Below are positions 1 to 10,693 of a stretch of DNA of 64,000 nucleotides, one piece after another (the stretch's first letter is position 1; each line of letters starts with the position of its first letter). The DNA is from Wolfiporia cocos (Eukaryota; Basidiomycota; Agaricomycetes; Polyporales; Phaeolaceae). A program made the position numbers and the translations under genes. The stretch lies in contig JACCLO010000005.1 in NCBI GenBank assembly GCA_029448655.1, positions 2,170,001-2,234,000 of the forward strand, given 5' to 3'. A model generated the notes under the pieces. It had not been told where the DNA came from, made no database searches, and saw only the letters and a list, made by a program, of their open reading frames with translations.

Positions 1-51
1 GAGCCCACTACTGTAGTGGCGGGAATAAGCGTATACTGAGGTGAGTGGTAA

Positions 52-2032
52 CTAAATCTTGGCTACTCTCGAGGTCCGTTGCAGGCGCCGTACAGTCAAA
101 TCATGTTCCACTGCACTCTCCGTAGCGGCCAGACCTTTCTCGCTACCTAGCAAGTGTTCTTCAAGGAACGGAACTTTCCCAACAGCCTCGCGCGGGACCT
201 TCTTCGCCAACGCTCCGATCTGTACCCACCGATTCTCCTCTTCAGACAGTGATTGCTCCGTGTCGCTGGGCAATACCCGCTTGATGAGTGCGATCACGTC
301 CTTTGCCAATCTCGGTGCGTAGAAGCCCGGATTCTGCACGTCCAACCCCCTGCTATCCGTTTTGTCCTCCTGAACACTGTCCAAGCTGGTGGGGAAATAC
401 ATCTCGGCACCGATGTGATTAAGCATGCGCAGACATTGTCGCATGTTGGCCTTGTCCTCAGACGCCAGCGCCGTCCGAACCAAATGCGACATGGCTGTAA
501 TGTCTGGCATGATGTTCTTGTCCGATGACCGGGGAGGGAGGGAAACGCCACCTTTGTCGCTATCCAGGAAGTCGATCGCATTGAAACCGGTCATGAGCTC
601 GAATGTCCGAGCTGCGCAGGGCCAGTCGCCACTACGCCAGCAACAGCCAAGAACAAGGGTAAAGGTAGTGATTGTTGGCCGTAGGCGCTTGATAGCGTCC
701 CTGTGCACCGATGCCTCCTGCAATGCCCACTCAAGAATCTCTAGCGCCTGGCTCGCTTCCTGGCCAGAGCCCATTAGCTGGAGTCCTGCATACGCCCGAA
801 TGACGTTCTCAACGTGTCCGCGAGAAATCACGGGTTCCTCTCCTGGGTACAGCGGGCGATCTGCAATCTGTTTGAAAAAGTGTATACCAAGACGGTACTT
901 CTGTGAAACGTTGCATAACCAAAGCACTTCTGACATAATGTGCCCTGACATCGGTACGACGACCGCTTTTGGTTCCTCGCCCGGTTTCGCAAGGCCGAGG
1001 AAGTCGCGCACAATATCGAAGGCGAAGAGGAAATCGGCTGGACGGCGACTAGCGACTAGTGTGTTGATGGTCAACGTGACGAGATGGGAATCAAGCGCAA
1101 TGTGGGGATTCTTGGCAACGACTCTGAGCAGCGCTCGCCAGAGGAGCCGCACGTCTGAGGCATTTTGTAGACGCGTCTTCGTCAATTCCTCGGGCGTGAG
1201 AGCGGCTGGGCGTCGTTGCTGGAGGGCGCGGATCATGGCGGTGAAGACATACGCATCTGGAGCGAGTGGGCCTTCATCATCCATTTCATAGAAGACGTCA
1301 AACATCTTCTGCCAGTCTCCAATATCTCCAAGAATTTTCATGTAGGCCGACACCGGCAGAACATTGAGCTCAGGACTACGCGGGTTGAGCTCTTTAACTC
1401 TCTGCACGTAATCCTGGTAGCTTTGGAAGAGTTTGTGTACATGACCGAGTTGCTTGGTGAGTTTCGACCAGTCTCGAACTTGGCTGTAGCCTGAAAACAT
1501 AGTCGTGAACGTCCATATTGTCGGATCGAAGCCACGACGTTTCATCTATGCGGAATTGAGAACATGGTAAATGTATGTGCAATGGAGTACTCACGTCGAT
1601 GTATAGCGAATAAGCAAGTTCATAACGTTGTACATGCATGACCTCACCCATGATAGTATTCCATACAGGCGTATTCTGAGCATCCAGTGGCATGTTTTTT
1701 AGATGTTCAATGGCCTCCTCTAACCGACCTGCCGCGCTCATATATTTGAGTCTTTTCGCCAACACAGCCGGACGGAGGAGCCGCTTCTGGGGCTCTTCTT
1801 CAGATGCTGTTTCGCGAGCTTTGCCGTGCCGACCCTTAGGCTGGAAGGATTGGATTTCCTTTTGAGATGTCTTTGCAGTATATTTTCGCTTGAATGGCAG
1901 AGGGTCTGCCTTCGATTTCGCAGCTTCCGCGCTTGTGGAAGCAGCCCGAGACGACTGGGGATCGTGCGCCAGGAGAGCCGTCCTCAGGCATGTCCGTACC
2001 ACGGATAGTGGTTTTTTGGCACTCCGTAGCAT
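52..2032 (-). CDS. Pentatricopeptide repeat (PPR) protein, probably mitochondrial
   Basis: Two exons, 2032-1595 and 1545-52, joined over a 49-nt intron with a gtgagt donor; the product is about 643 aa. The N-terminus is rich in R, K, S and A with few acids, like a mitochondrial presequence. The rest is alpha-helical with PPR-like signatures such as NTIMGEVMHVQRYELAYSLY around the exon junction, and PDAYVFTAMIRAL and TFTLVLGCCWRSGDW further on. PPR proteins bind organellar RNA and act in its processing, stability or translation; the target here cannot be told. Exon 2 begins with an in-frame ATG, but exon 1 is clearly coding. The start at 2032 is preferred because the longer reading frame upstream has no ATG. 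The gene is divergent from NDUFA12, with 213 bp between the starts. PPR identity is fairly sure; orthology is open. Confidence 0.8.
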
Positions 2033-2245
2033 AGCAGAAACCTCAGTAATACTGTAAGACTGACTGAGATAGTGTGGCCGGGGGAGGAGTATCAGGGCAA
2101 ATTGCAGGTGCTGGTGGCAGGAGATCAAAAGTCGGTGCAATATGGGCGCCTACAATCTGAGCACGATGATTACGTAACAACTTCGCGGGCGATTGGGACG
2201 GTTGCAGCAGCCTCCGGAGAGATCCACACCACCACCAAGGCCAGC

Positions 2246-2871
2246 ATGCCCTCACTCGCACGGTATATCCGATCTGTACGTCGGATTGGGATTAAGGAAT
2301 GGTGGCATCAGATGCAGTACATTGGTGATGCCAAGTCAGGGAAGTTCGTAGGCAAGGACCAGTGCGTATGTTCAATTCTCGAATGCAGCGACCTTCACAA
2401 TATACATGCAGGTTCGGCAACCGCTATTTCGAGAACTTGAACCCAGAGGAGGAGGTCCCCGGTGAGTGGACTTCACTACGCGTTCGGCCATCATGACTGA
2501 GACTGCCTCAGGTCGTCACCGATGGGTCGACTATGCGCAGGTATGCGCTATTTCCCTACCTGAAGGATGTATACCTGAATACCTTGACGGCAGCATGACT
2601 TCAACGCCACGCAGGTACCTGCGGAATGGCACGCCTGGATGCAGCATATCCGCAAAGAACCCCCTCCCGAGGACCGAGTGATGCAGAACCTCTCTCCGCC
2701 GTGGAAAGCGGTACGTGGCTGTGTTTGTCTTACCTTGAGCTCAATGATTAATGTTTCTGATAGCCTTGGGTTGAGAATCTCACTGGCACGCGAGGGGTCT
2801 ACCGGGCGTACAACACGACCAAGCCAAAGATCGAAGCTTGGGAGCCCAAGGTGGCTCCCCGAGGTCAATGA
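2246..2871 (+). CDS. NDUFA12: NADH:ubiquinone oxidoreductase subunit NDUFA12 (B17.2-type)
   Basis: Five exons: 2246-2361, 2412-2461, 2512-2540, 2594-2710 and 2764-2871, giving 139 aa in frame to a TGA. The family pattern is clear: a basic N-terminus, GKFVGKDQFGNRYFENL, then GRHRWVDYAQ, VPAEWHAWMQHIRKEPP and a C-terminal PWVENLTGTRGVYRAY. NDUFA12 is an accessory subunit of respiratory complex I at the matrix arm of the inner mitochondrial membrane; the related assembly factor NDUFAF2 is the main alternative, but length and motifs favour the subunit. Exon 3 is only 29 nt. The gene runs convergently into the L2HGDH gene, with just 34 bp between the two stop codons, so the 3' UTRs probably overlap. 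Confidence 0.93.
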
Positions 2872-2905
2872 ACCCTCTGCATTCCGTGTATAGCTTGCAC
2901 AAGCA

Positions 2906-4529
2906 CTAGATCTGCTCCGCTTCATGGCCATTCTGCGCGCACAACATATCCTCCACAACCATCTCTGCAATCGCGAGGCTTGACGTCAGGCCAGGACTCT
3001 CGATGCCCAGCAGGCTGATCATCGGCTGTCTGACCTTGTCCTGGTGTCCCTGAATTCCCAGGAATGTCTCTGGATAGTGAGTCCGGAACTCAAAATCATT
3101 GAAGCCTCCCTGCGGACCAACGAGCTTGGGCCGAACTCCACAGTAGTCGGGCTGGAACCCGCTGAAGTCGACCCCAGGCAGATAGTCCTTCACTGCTTCA
3201 TACATCATTCCTAGACGCGTCTCGTCAGGGATGAGGTGTTTCTGCCAGAAGTCAGGGTCCGCGTCATCGACAAAGGTATTGTCGTCTCTCCTTATGGTTG
3301 GCGGGTCGAGCCAGTCTAGGTCTGGCCCAAACCTAATCTTGCCTTGCAAATCGAGCGTGAGGTGGGTTCCTAGAGACTGGAAGCCGTGGACCGTGCGCCC
3401 TGTGTCCGGGCAAGGGTATATTAAGTGGGAGATGCTCTGCACTCCTGGCCCCCGATATGATGCGTATGACCCGCGTCCGTAGTACATGGGCACGCGTGAC
3501 CTCTTGGGCAGCAGCGCATTGAGCACGAGATGGGCGGACAGTCCGGAGCAATTAATCAGTGTGCGCGCGAGCAACGCGTCGCCGTCGCCTTCGCTATTTC
3601 CGGTGACCGTCTGCACGACCCAGCCGCGGTCGCTCGGATCAGCGGTCCCCGCCTCGTGAGGATCTACCCGCACAACGCGTGTCTGATACGCCAGTTCTCC
3701 GCCACCAGATTCTGTTATGTCCTTCTCGAGGCATTCCATGAGGGCATGTGAGTCGACAATACCGGTCTCGGGGCTCCAAAGGGCAGCGACGATGTCCCTT
3801 GAAAGGTCCGGCTCGAGCTCGCGCGCGCGGTCGCCATCGATAAGCTCGGTCGGCAGAGCCTGGACTCGTTTGAGCTCTGGCGGGGAGTGATCGGGCCAGT
3901 GCAGACGTCTGGCCTTAGCGTGCAGACCCTCAATGTATGAACGCTGATCGTTCCGCGCGACCACAAGCTTGCCAACCTTCTTATGGGGTACGTTATGCTT
4001 TTGACAATATTCATACATCAGATGTCGGCCGCGGAGACATAGTTGCGTCTTCGATGAATTGGCCGGGTAATAGAGCCCTGAGCAGTCGAGCGATGGATCA
4101 GTGGCATTTACGAGCGGCGTTCATGAAAGTGCTGATCTACCTGCATGAATGACTTCAGAGTTCCGAGAGCTATCATACAGTCGGTTTGTTGAATATCATA
4201 CGGAGAAATATGACACACCTGGTCTCTTCTCCGGCTCGACCATGCCTCTCCACCAAGAATGTTGATTTAGACGGGAACCTCTGTACCAATTGTCGAGCGA
4301 TAGCTAGGCCGACGACACCTGGATTCCCGCTGATCATTAGTTGACCGGAGAGAGATGCATCCTGACTTACCTCCCCCAATCACGAGGTAGTCGACGGCAA
4401 ACTCTGGATTCTAGGTGCAAACTTACGGTCAGTGGTGCGCATTATGAGCTATCGCAAATGGCTCTGACGCACCTTGTATCTGTACCTTCCACTGCTGTTC
4501 AGCGCGGTTACAAGCCCTCTGACCGGCAT
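2906..4529 (-). CDS. L2HGDH: L-2-hydroxyglutarate dehydrogenase (FAD-dependent, mitochondrial)
   Basis: Five exons: 4529-4473, 4401-4371, 4318-4219, 4169-4141 and 4077-2906, giving 462 aa. A short basic presequence is followed by VDYLVIGGGVVGLAIAR (dinucleotide-binding glycines at about residues 28-33), then the family block SRNSEVIHAGLYYPANSSK, LCLRGRHLMYEYC and near the C-terminus FDFEFRTHYPETFLGIQG. These are marks of the DAO-superfamily enzyme that oxidises L-2-hydroxyglutarate to 2-oxoglutarate, a metabolite-repair reaction in mitochondria. The start at 4529 is the only ATG in that frame after an upstream stop. The first intron acceptor (ccagag) is inferred from the frame. Exons 2 and 4 are about 30 nt each. 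Confidence 0.93.
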
Positions 4530-4846
4530 ACCTGCAGACCAGCGAGCGAGCAAGTTCTCGTCCGATCGATTCCTCTGCCTCGCTGCAGCAGTGCGCACTT
4601 CAGCGAGTCAATGTGGGAAATCATCGAACCGCGAAGGCCTGCCGCGAATATTGCGGCTGCAGCGCCGGTCCGGCGGATTCTTGTGACGTCATGTGATTAG
4701 ATCTTTCCCCGATCCAAATCGCCGATCGATCGCGCGCGCCCTGGCGCTCGAGATTTCCTTCCTTGCTCGTCAACACCTGTCGCTAGTTTGTTATACAGCG
4801 GAATAGACCGCATTAAGTCTTCTAGGTTTCTCATACGACAGTCTAA

Positions 4847-6099
4847 ATGGACACTCCTCCTGGTTTGCCTTTACCGCAACCTGCACCGGTGGATGAGAAG
4901 CTGGCGGCGTTCGACTCGGTTCCCCTGTTCATGAAGTCACTGCCGGAAGACGCAGCTGATGATCCGATTGTAGGGGCCCTGCAGAGCCTCACTTTTGACG
5001 GCACCCCAGATGGTAAGACTGAGGCTCGATCGCGTCTTCTAGCGCTCCGAACTCAATGATGATCCTCGTAGAGATTGCTCAGAACTTCAAGGATCAGGGC
5101 AATGACTACTACCGAGGGAAGCGATACCGCGAGGCACTTGGATTCTACACTCAGGGTGCAGATGCGAAACCGACGGATCCAGTCCTTCTGGAGGCGCTGT
5201 TGTGCAACCGAGCAGCATGTAACTTGGAATTGAGTGAGGAAATATATCATAAAGATCAAGCACATTCTGACGAACGACATTCGATAGAAAACTATGGCTC
5301 TGTGCTGAAGGACTGCTCAAGGGCTATATTGACGAATCCACGCTCATCAAAGGCCCATTACCGTTCCGCTTTGGCCCTGCTAGCACTGGAGCGCTTGGAA
5401 GAAGCCATAGACTGCTGCGACCGGTGCCTTCAGTTTGACGAGAAGAACAAGGATGTACGCGCACTGCGCGAAAAAGCTGCTCAGCAGAAGATCGCGAAGG
5501 ACAAGAAGGAAGCCGAAAGGCAAGAACGAATCCGAAAAGAGGAATTGAAGCGACGCCAGCTTCATAAGGCGTACAAAGTAGGCAGCTTCCCGATCTCCGT
5601 CATGTTAAAATATCTTATGTTCTTGTAGGAACGCAGCCTGGTTATCATATCCCGCGAGGACGGGTCAGCCGAGAATCCCTACGCGCCTGACTTCGACCCG
5701 GAAGATCCTACAGGCAATACCCTCATTGTCCCAGTATTCTTCCTATACCCACAATACGCTACCTCGGACGTCATCTCGCAGTTTGTTGAAGACACGCCTT
5801 TCTCTGCACACCTTTCCGCAATGTTCCCCCCAGAAGCCCCGCCGCCAGAATGGGACGCGAAGAGAGAATATGTTGCGGATCTATTAGTGGTTTATGCAAT
5901 GACACATAGAAAAAGGCTCCTGAAGGTGGGCAAGAAGATGACGTTGAGGGATGTGCTCAAGGCGGCGCGAGCGAAGGCGGGAGAGCCGAGCGACGGCCTC
6001 GAGTTGAAAGACGGGTGTTTAACGCTCGTGGTTCTACCCAAAGGAGATGTAGAAGCCAAGTGGATTGCAGAGTTCAAGAACAGTAGAGATAGAATCTAG
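4847..6099 (+). CDS. CNS1: Hsp90 co-chaperone CNS1 / TTC4 family TPR protein
   Basis: Four exons: 4847-5012, 5072-5233, 5288-5577 and 5629-6099, giving 362 aa. Residues about 57-185 form three TPR motifs (FKDQGNDYYRGKRYREALGF, LLCNRAACNLELKNYGSVLK, KAHYRSALALLALERLEEAI), followed by a charged helix rich in K and E. The C-terminal domain (NPYAPDFDPEDPTGNTLIVP, then FVEDTPFSAHL) matches the Cns1/TTC4 wheel domain. Yeast Cns1 is an essential Hsp90 co-chaperone that also works with eEF2. Intron 2 (5234-5287) is 54 nt long, in frame and free of stops; splicing it restores the usual NLELKNYG, so it is treated as an intron. Confidence 0.92.
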
Positions 6100-6282
6100 T
6101 GCAATAGAGTCTCACATGCCGTAGCAAAGGAAAAGCAAGGGCATGCACAGGCCAATCAGCAGCGTCAGCGCCCATGCAGGGGCGGTTTTCGGGGTCTTTA
6201 GAAGCATTCACGTGCCAACGTCTCTGCTAACCGCAACAGCAGCAGAGAATCACCACCGAACTCGACGACGGCGGTAGGCACG

Positions 6283-6436
6283 GTGAGTATGCCATTTCTT
6301 GTCAAAATGTCGCTGGAGAAAGCTCTGGAATGTGAAGGTGTGGTTAGGGCAGAAGAATGAGTGGAAGAATGGGCGGAATAGGATGGATGGCTAGGGTCGA
6401 CTTCGGATACTGATTGAACGTCGCGCTCGTGTTTAG
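6283..6436 (+). promoter_or_regulatory. Probable 5' UTR intron of the eS7 gene
   Basis: A strong donor (cg|gtgagt) at 6283 and an acceptor (tgtttag) ending at 6436 lie just upstream of the eS7 ATG at 6456. The stretch 6100-6282 before it holds the CNS1 3' end and the presumed promoter. Leader introns are common in fungal ribosomal protein genes; this one is inferred from splice sites only. Confidence 0.45.
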
Positions 6437-6455
6437 GTCCTCCTCAAGCACCAAG

Positions 6456-7164
6456 ATGTCCGTCCAGCATAAGATTTTCCGCACGGCTAACGCGCCCACC
6501 ACTCCTCCCGACGAGATCGAGACCAGCGTCGCGCAGGCTCTCATTGACCTGGAGGCGAACGTGCCTGAGCTGAAGACCGAGTTCCGACCCCTGCAAATCT
6601 CTGCTGCCCGCGAGGTCGATGTCCGCGGTGGCAAGAAGGCCATTGTTATTTTCGTTCCCGTGCCTCAGCTGAAGGCATTCCACAAGGTCCAGCAGAGGTG
6701 AAGCAGACGTGCGGCGTCCCTCTGCTAAGTGCGCAGCTGACACTCAAATGACTTTCAGGCTGACCCGGGAGCTGGAGAAGAAGTTCGCTGATCGCCATGT
6801 CGTGTTCGTTGCCCAGCGCCGGATGCTGCGCAAGCCCACCCGTACCTCGCGGGCAAAGCAGAAGCGGCCTCGCAGCCGCACTCTCACGAACGTCCACGAG
6901 AAGATCCTCGAGGACCTTGTCTTCCCCACGGACATCATTGGCAAGCGGACGCGGGTCGCTGTCGATGGCTCAAAACTCTTGAAGGTGTACGTACATTTCC
7001 AACCACTCGGATGGGATCCGATGCTCATCGGGCGCCGGAATAGCTTCCTTGACTCGAAAGACGCCACGTCGCTCGAGTACAAGCTCGACTCATTTGCGTC
7101 GGTGTACCGCCGCCTGACGGGGAAGGATGTTGTGTTCGAGTTCCCGGTGCAGGCGCAGGAGTAG
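6456..7164 (+). CDS. RPS7: 40S ribosomal protein eS7
   Basis: Three coding exons, 6456-6697, 6759-6986 and 7044-7164, giving 196 aa, the usual length for eS7. Recognisable blocks are [74 protein letters not shown] and the C-terminal [14 protein letters not shown]. It is a component of the small ribosomal subunit. The second intron donor (gtacgt, at 6987) was chosen so that GT+C rebuilds the valine of KLLKVFLDSKD. Codon use is strongly C-ending, as expected for a highly expressed gene. Confidence 0.97.
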
Positions 7165-7506
7165 ATGCTGTTGGGTTGGCTTGTGGGGACCATATGATAT
7201 GCTTGCATCCACCAAAATGTATACGCAGGCCCCGGCTATGATCATCTCGTTTCCTTGGTGCAATTGCATTCTTCGGAGCAAAGGCAATCTTATCTCGGTG
7301 AGCTTAGTTCCGATGCGGTACGCGCCTGAGCGCGTAGGCACGTGGCTCTCGTACATCCGAAACAGAACTATGGCGCTCTCTGGTACTTTCCTTGCTACTA
7401 ATACCCCTGCTTGCATTGCTCGCGCCCCCCTTCTCCCCCTCCCCGCTCCCGCGGCCCCGTCTATCCACACGACGGTCGTTCTTCTATCATAACTGCGTAC
7501 CCCCAC
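7165..7506 (+). other. Gene-free interval eS7 to GTPase
   Basis: This holds the eS7 3' region and a long pyrimidine-rich tract (about 7415-7480) just upstream of the next ATG, consistent with a core promoter. No gene is seen. Confidence 0.5.
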
Positions 7507-9261
7507 ATGAATCCGTACAGCAAGTCACGATACGACCATGGCATCGATGCCAAGATTGTAATTATGGGCAACACAGGTACGTTCCTTGACAGAAGAGCAC
7601 TAATAACGTGCTGATTGACTTTGCTCAACCCGCCCAGGCGTGGGCAAGACCAGCCTTCTGCACCGATATACCCAAAATAAATTCGACCCGAAGAATACGA
7701 CTTCTACGACCGGTGCATTTTTTGTAACGAAGAAGGTGTACATGGATGGGATCAAAGTCAGGCTTCAACTGTGGGACACAGCGGGGCAGGAGAGATTCCG
7801 TAGCATGGTGAGTGCCGCTCGATGACTGGCATAGCTTTGTCTTCAGAGCCGTGGCGAGTGGTCGTACAACGCGGAGAAGCTTGAATGGAGGCAGCGACGC
7901 GGGGGGGCGAGATGTTGCCCCCGGGGGGCATGCTCATGATGCCCCTCCACTCAATGAGGCGCTGACCGCTATTCAAAGCCTCGGCGCGCAGAGATGCATG
8001 CTTTGCGCCGCTGAATGTCCCCGGGGCGGCCAATATCGGTCGCCCGATTTGTTCTTCTTCAGGGTTGGTCTCCGGGCGTTCTGCCAGTTTCTGTCACTAT
8101 GGAGAATACCGTGGATCTGCTGCCTGTCACAGGGACTGACTAGATCACTCTACTGGCACTGTTCCGGATTGTTGCCGATAGACCTAGTACCGTAAGGGCG
8201 GTGGTCATCTCGCTGACATCTACTCTGCAGGCACCTATGTATTATCGCGGCGCAAACGCTGCATTGTTGTTGTATGATATCACGAATGCCGCGAGCTTTG
8301 AGGACGTCCGCGGATGGCTAGAAGGTAAGCAGCGCGTCGCCCCGTACACCGCAGCTCTGACTCGCAGTGCTCGATCTGTGCGATGCCATCTCACCTCGTA
8401 GAGCTGAAGAAGAATTGCTCTCCTGATCTGATAATTTATATTGTTGGCTCTAAGGCCGACCTTCATCGACATCGCCAGGTAACGTCTGATCTTGCACGGC
8501 TGTCCCTACATACCTGGTTTCCTCCACCGCGACCGCCTAGCCCCCCGCCTCCACCGCCGCCCTCCACATTCTCCTACATTCGTCCCCGCTTCACATCTTT
8601 TCCCAGCATGCGATCTGCTCCCGCCAACTCTCCCACAGCCAAGACGCCATTGTCTCCCTCACCCGAGGCCGAGCCACTTTCTGACCCGCGCGCAACCGCC
8701 ATGAAGCGCGCCCATACGACCGCACTCACGCGCCCGCGCGCCAAAAGTGGTAGTCTCTTGCTGCCTACCACCAACGGAAATGCATATGCGCACGCCAATG
8801 GAAACTGGGATTCTGCCATTCGCTCTCCACCCTCGCGTCTCGAATCTCAATTCGGGTACCGGGCCGCAGGATGGAATGAAGTCGCGGATGGGAGCAGCAG
8901 TGGGCTTGATGAGGAAGAGGACGATACAGATGCCGCAGATGACCAGGAGTGGGGGCTGCGCAAAGGAATGGAGCTGTTTGAAGTTTCTGCCAAGGACGAC
9001 CTAGGTGCGTGTGGCTCCCCTCGGCATCTCCTTTGACCTTACTCCCTCTGGTTAGGTATCGAGCACTTGTTTGGTTCGCTGATAGCCGCTATCATTGCGC
9101 GCAAGGATAGCATTGAACAGGAGAACGAGATGAAAAGACGGGACAGCGTGTATCTGTCACCGGTGAGCACACCGGCTTGGGCCGCCCAGGCAGATGCGGA
9201 GGAGGCGCGCGAGAAAGCAAAGTCGGCCGCAGGGGTGTCCTGGAGCTGCTGCTCGACATGA
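7507..9261 (+). CDS. Rab-family small GTPase with long proline-rich insert
   Basis: Five exons: 7507-7576, 7638-7807, 8231-8324, 8402-9004 and 9056-9261, giving 380 aa, nearly twice a normal Rab. G1 is GNTGVGKT (21-28), G3 is [12 protein letters not shown] (69-80), followed by Rab-type [16 protein letters not shown]4 is the variant SKAD (128-131), and G5 is EVSAKDD near 305-311. Between G4 and G5, where about 30 residues are normal, lie about 175: a polyproline run, then S/P/T-rich and acidic sequence. The C-terminus is SWSCCST, a possible geranylgeranylation site. Rab proteins direct vesicle traffic on membranes; the exact paralogue is not clear. Intron 2 is 423 nt, far longer than its neighbours, and GC-rich. 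The insert could in principle hide an unrecognised intron, but it stays open and no clean acceptor restores a normal Rab. Confidence 0.87.
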
Positions 9262-9764
9262 CACGCGTCGGCTTCTCGCATTCCATTACATTCATCCTAT
9301 CTTTCAATCAGTATCATGTCACTTCCGTAAACCCGCCCATCACCATAGCAATTGCTCCCTTCTCGCTCGCATCAGCATCGCCGCCGTTCCGCACTTCTAT
9401 CCACTATACGAACACACCTCACATCTTCCTTTATTTCTCTTGTCACGATTGTTTGTCGCGCTCATCACTGGTTCACGGATCTCCTCGCACGCCCTATATT
9501 ATGATTTCTACCTTTCTCTTGATCTATCCCTCGCACGCACACCGCCGTCGTAGTATACCATCTCATAGTTAGCAAATTATTTCTCGATGTTCATACATAT
9601 ATCTGGATTGATGAATGTAGCCTCGTTCGCAGCGTCATCCCACAGTCGCCTGGAATAGGCAGGCCTGCCGAACGCTCGATCATGAGCCGTTCAACGAGTC
9701 CGCGCCTTCTGCGTTCTCCCCCTCATCCCACTCCATCGAGCTCGCCGCCGGTGTGGTCTGTTTC
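9262..9764. other. Gene-free interval between GTPase and AMMECR1 genes
   Basis: This is a pyrimidine-rich 3' UTR-like and promoter sequence. The frame leading into the AMMECR1 start is open from about 9621 but contains no ATG before 9765. No gene is seen. Confidence 0.5.
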
Positions 9765-10625
9765 ATGTCTCTCATACCGCCTAACCCAGTCGGTGACGAG
9801 GTATTAGTGGAAGAGGACAACATCTGCACAAGAGAGCACTGCTTTCGGAGCTTTGACGCTTTGTACTGCGCCCTCACGTCGCACAGGCCTCTTACCCCCA
9901 GGTTTCCGGACGAGAAGTAGTGAGTTGAAATGCACAGGTGTCTCAAGGGGTTGGTATCTAACATTGCTCAGCCCGCTCTTCGTGACATGGAACACTAGGT
10001 CCTCTCGCCCCGGCCGCGCGCCCAGGCTGCGGGGCTGCATCGGCACCTTCGAGCCGATCCCCTTGAGGGAAGGTCTGGCAGAGTACGCACTCATTAGCGC
10101 GTTCCAGGACTCACGGTTCAGCAAGATCGAGGAGAGAGAGCTGGAGAGTCTTGAGTGTGGGTACGCCACCGTGATAGCTCAGCATTCCAACGCGTCCACT
10201 GACCACTCCAGTGTGCCTCGATTAGGATCTCACTGCTCACCGACTTCGAAGATGCCTCGTCCTACCTCGATTGGACCATCGGCGTACATGGGATTCGCAT
10301 AAGCTTCCCGCACCCCTCTTTGCTCCCCGTAGCGCCTCCTTCTCCAGGTGACGCGCCCTCACCCCTATCTTCCTCTGCTTCCGTGCCCACGCGCGGCAGC
10401 TTGAAACACAGCTTTTCCGCGACATATTTGCCGCAGGTAGCACCAGAGCAGGGCTGGGACAAGATAGAAACCGTAGACAGCGCCATTCGCAAGGCAGGCT
10501 GGAATGGGCGTATCACGGAGGACATTCGCCGGAGCGTCAAGCTGCGCCGGTACCAGAGCCGGAAATGCACAGTTGGCTGGGAGGAGTTTGTGCAATGGCG
10601 GCTGGAGAACGGCGGCAAGATGTAG
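9765..10625 (+). CDS. AMMECR1-domain protein
   Basis: Three exons, 9765-9919, 9972-10160 and 10226-10625, giving 247 aa. The AMMECR1 fold is evident from CFRSFDALYCAL, PLFVTW, the hallmark LRGCIGTFEPIPL (LRGCIG at about 71-76), YALISAFQDSRFSKI, SYLDWTIGVHGIRISF, YLPQVAPEQGWDKIETVDSA and the C-terminal RYQSRKC. The family is conserved from archaea to human, where its biochemical role is unsettled. The splice donor gtgagt at 9920 rebuilds the tyrosine of KYPLFVTW. A serine/proline-rich insert sits between ISF and YLPQ. The gene is convergent with the second PPR gene, with 68 bp between stops. Confidence 0.93.
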
Positions 10626-10693
10626 CCACTTCGGATACCTGCATAGATCGCATTCGGACTTCTGCGCGCATTTGCCTGTAAATCCATTGTAGA

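Noticed and set aside
425..1291. Long + strand open frame opposite the first PPR gene
   Set aside because: It is antisense to a well-supported coding exon and has no domain signature; it is a by-product of codon bias.
9680..9964. Minus-strand frame over the AMMECR1 start
   Set aside because: It is the exact complement of the AMMECR1 first exon, whose product has clear family motifs.
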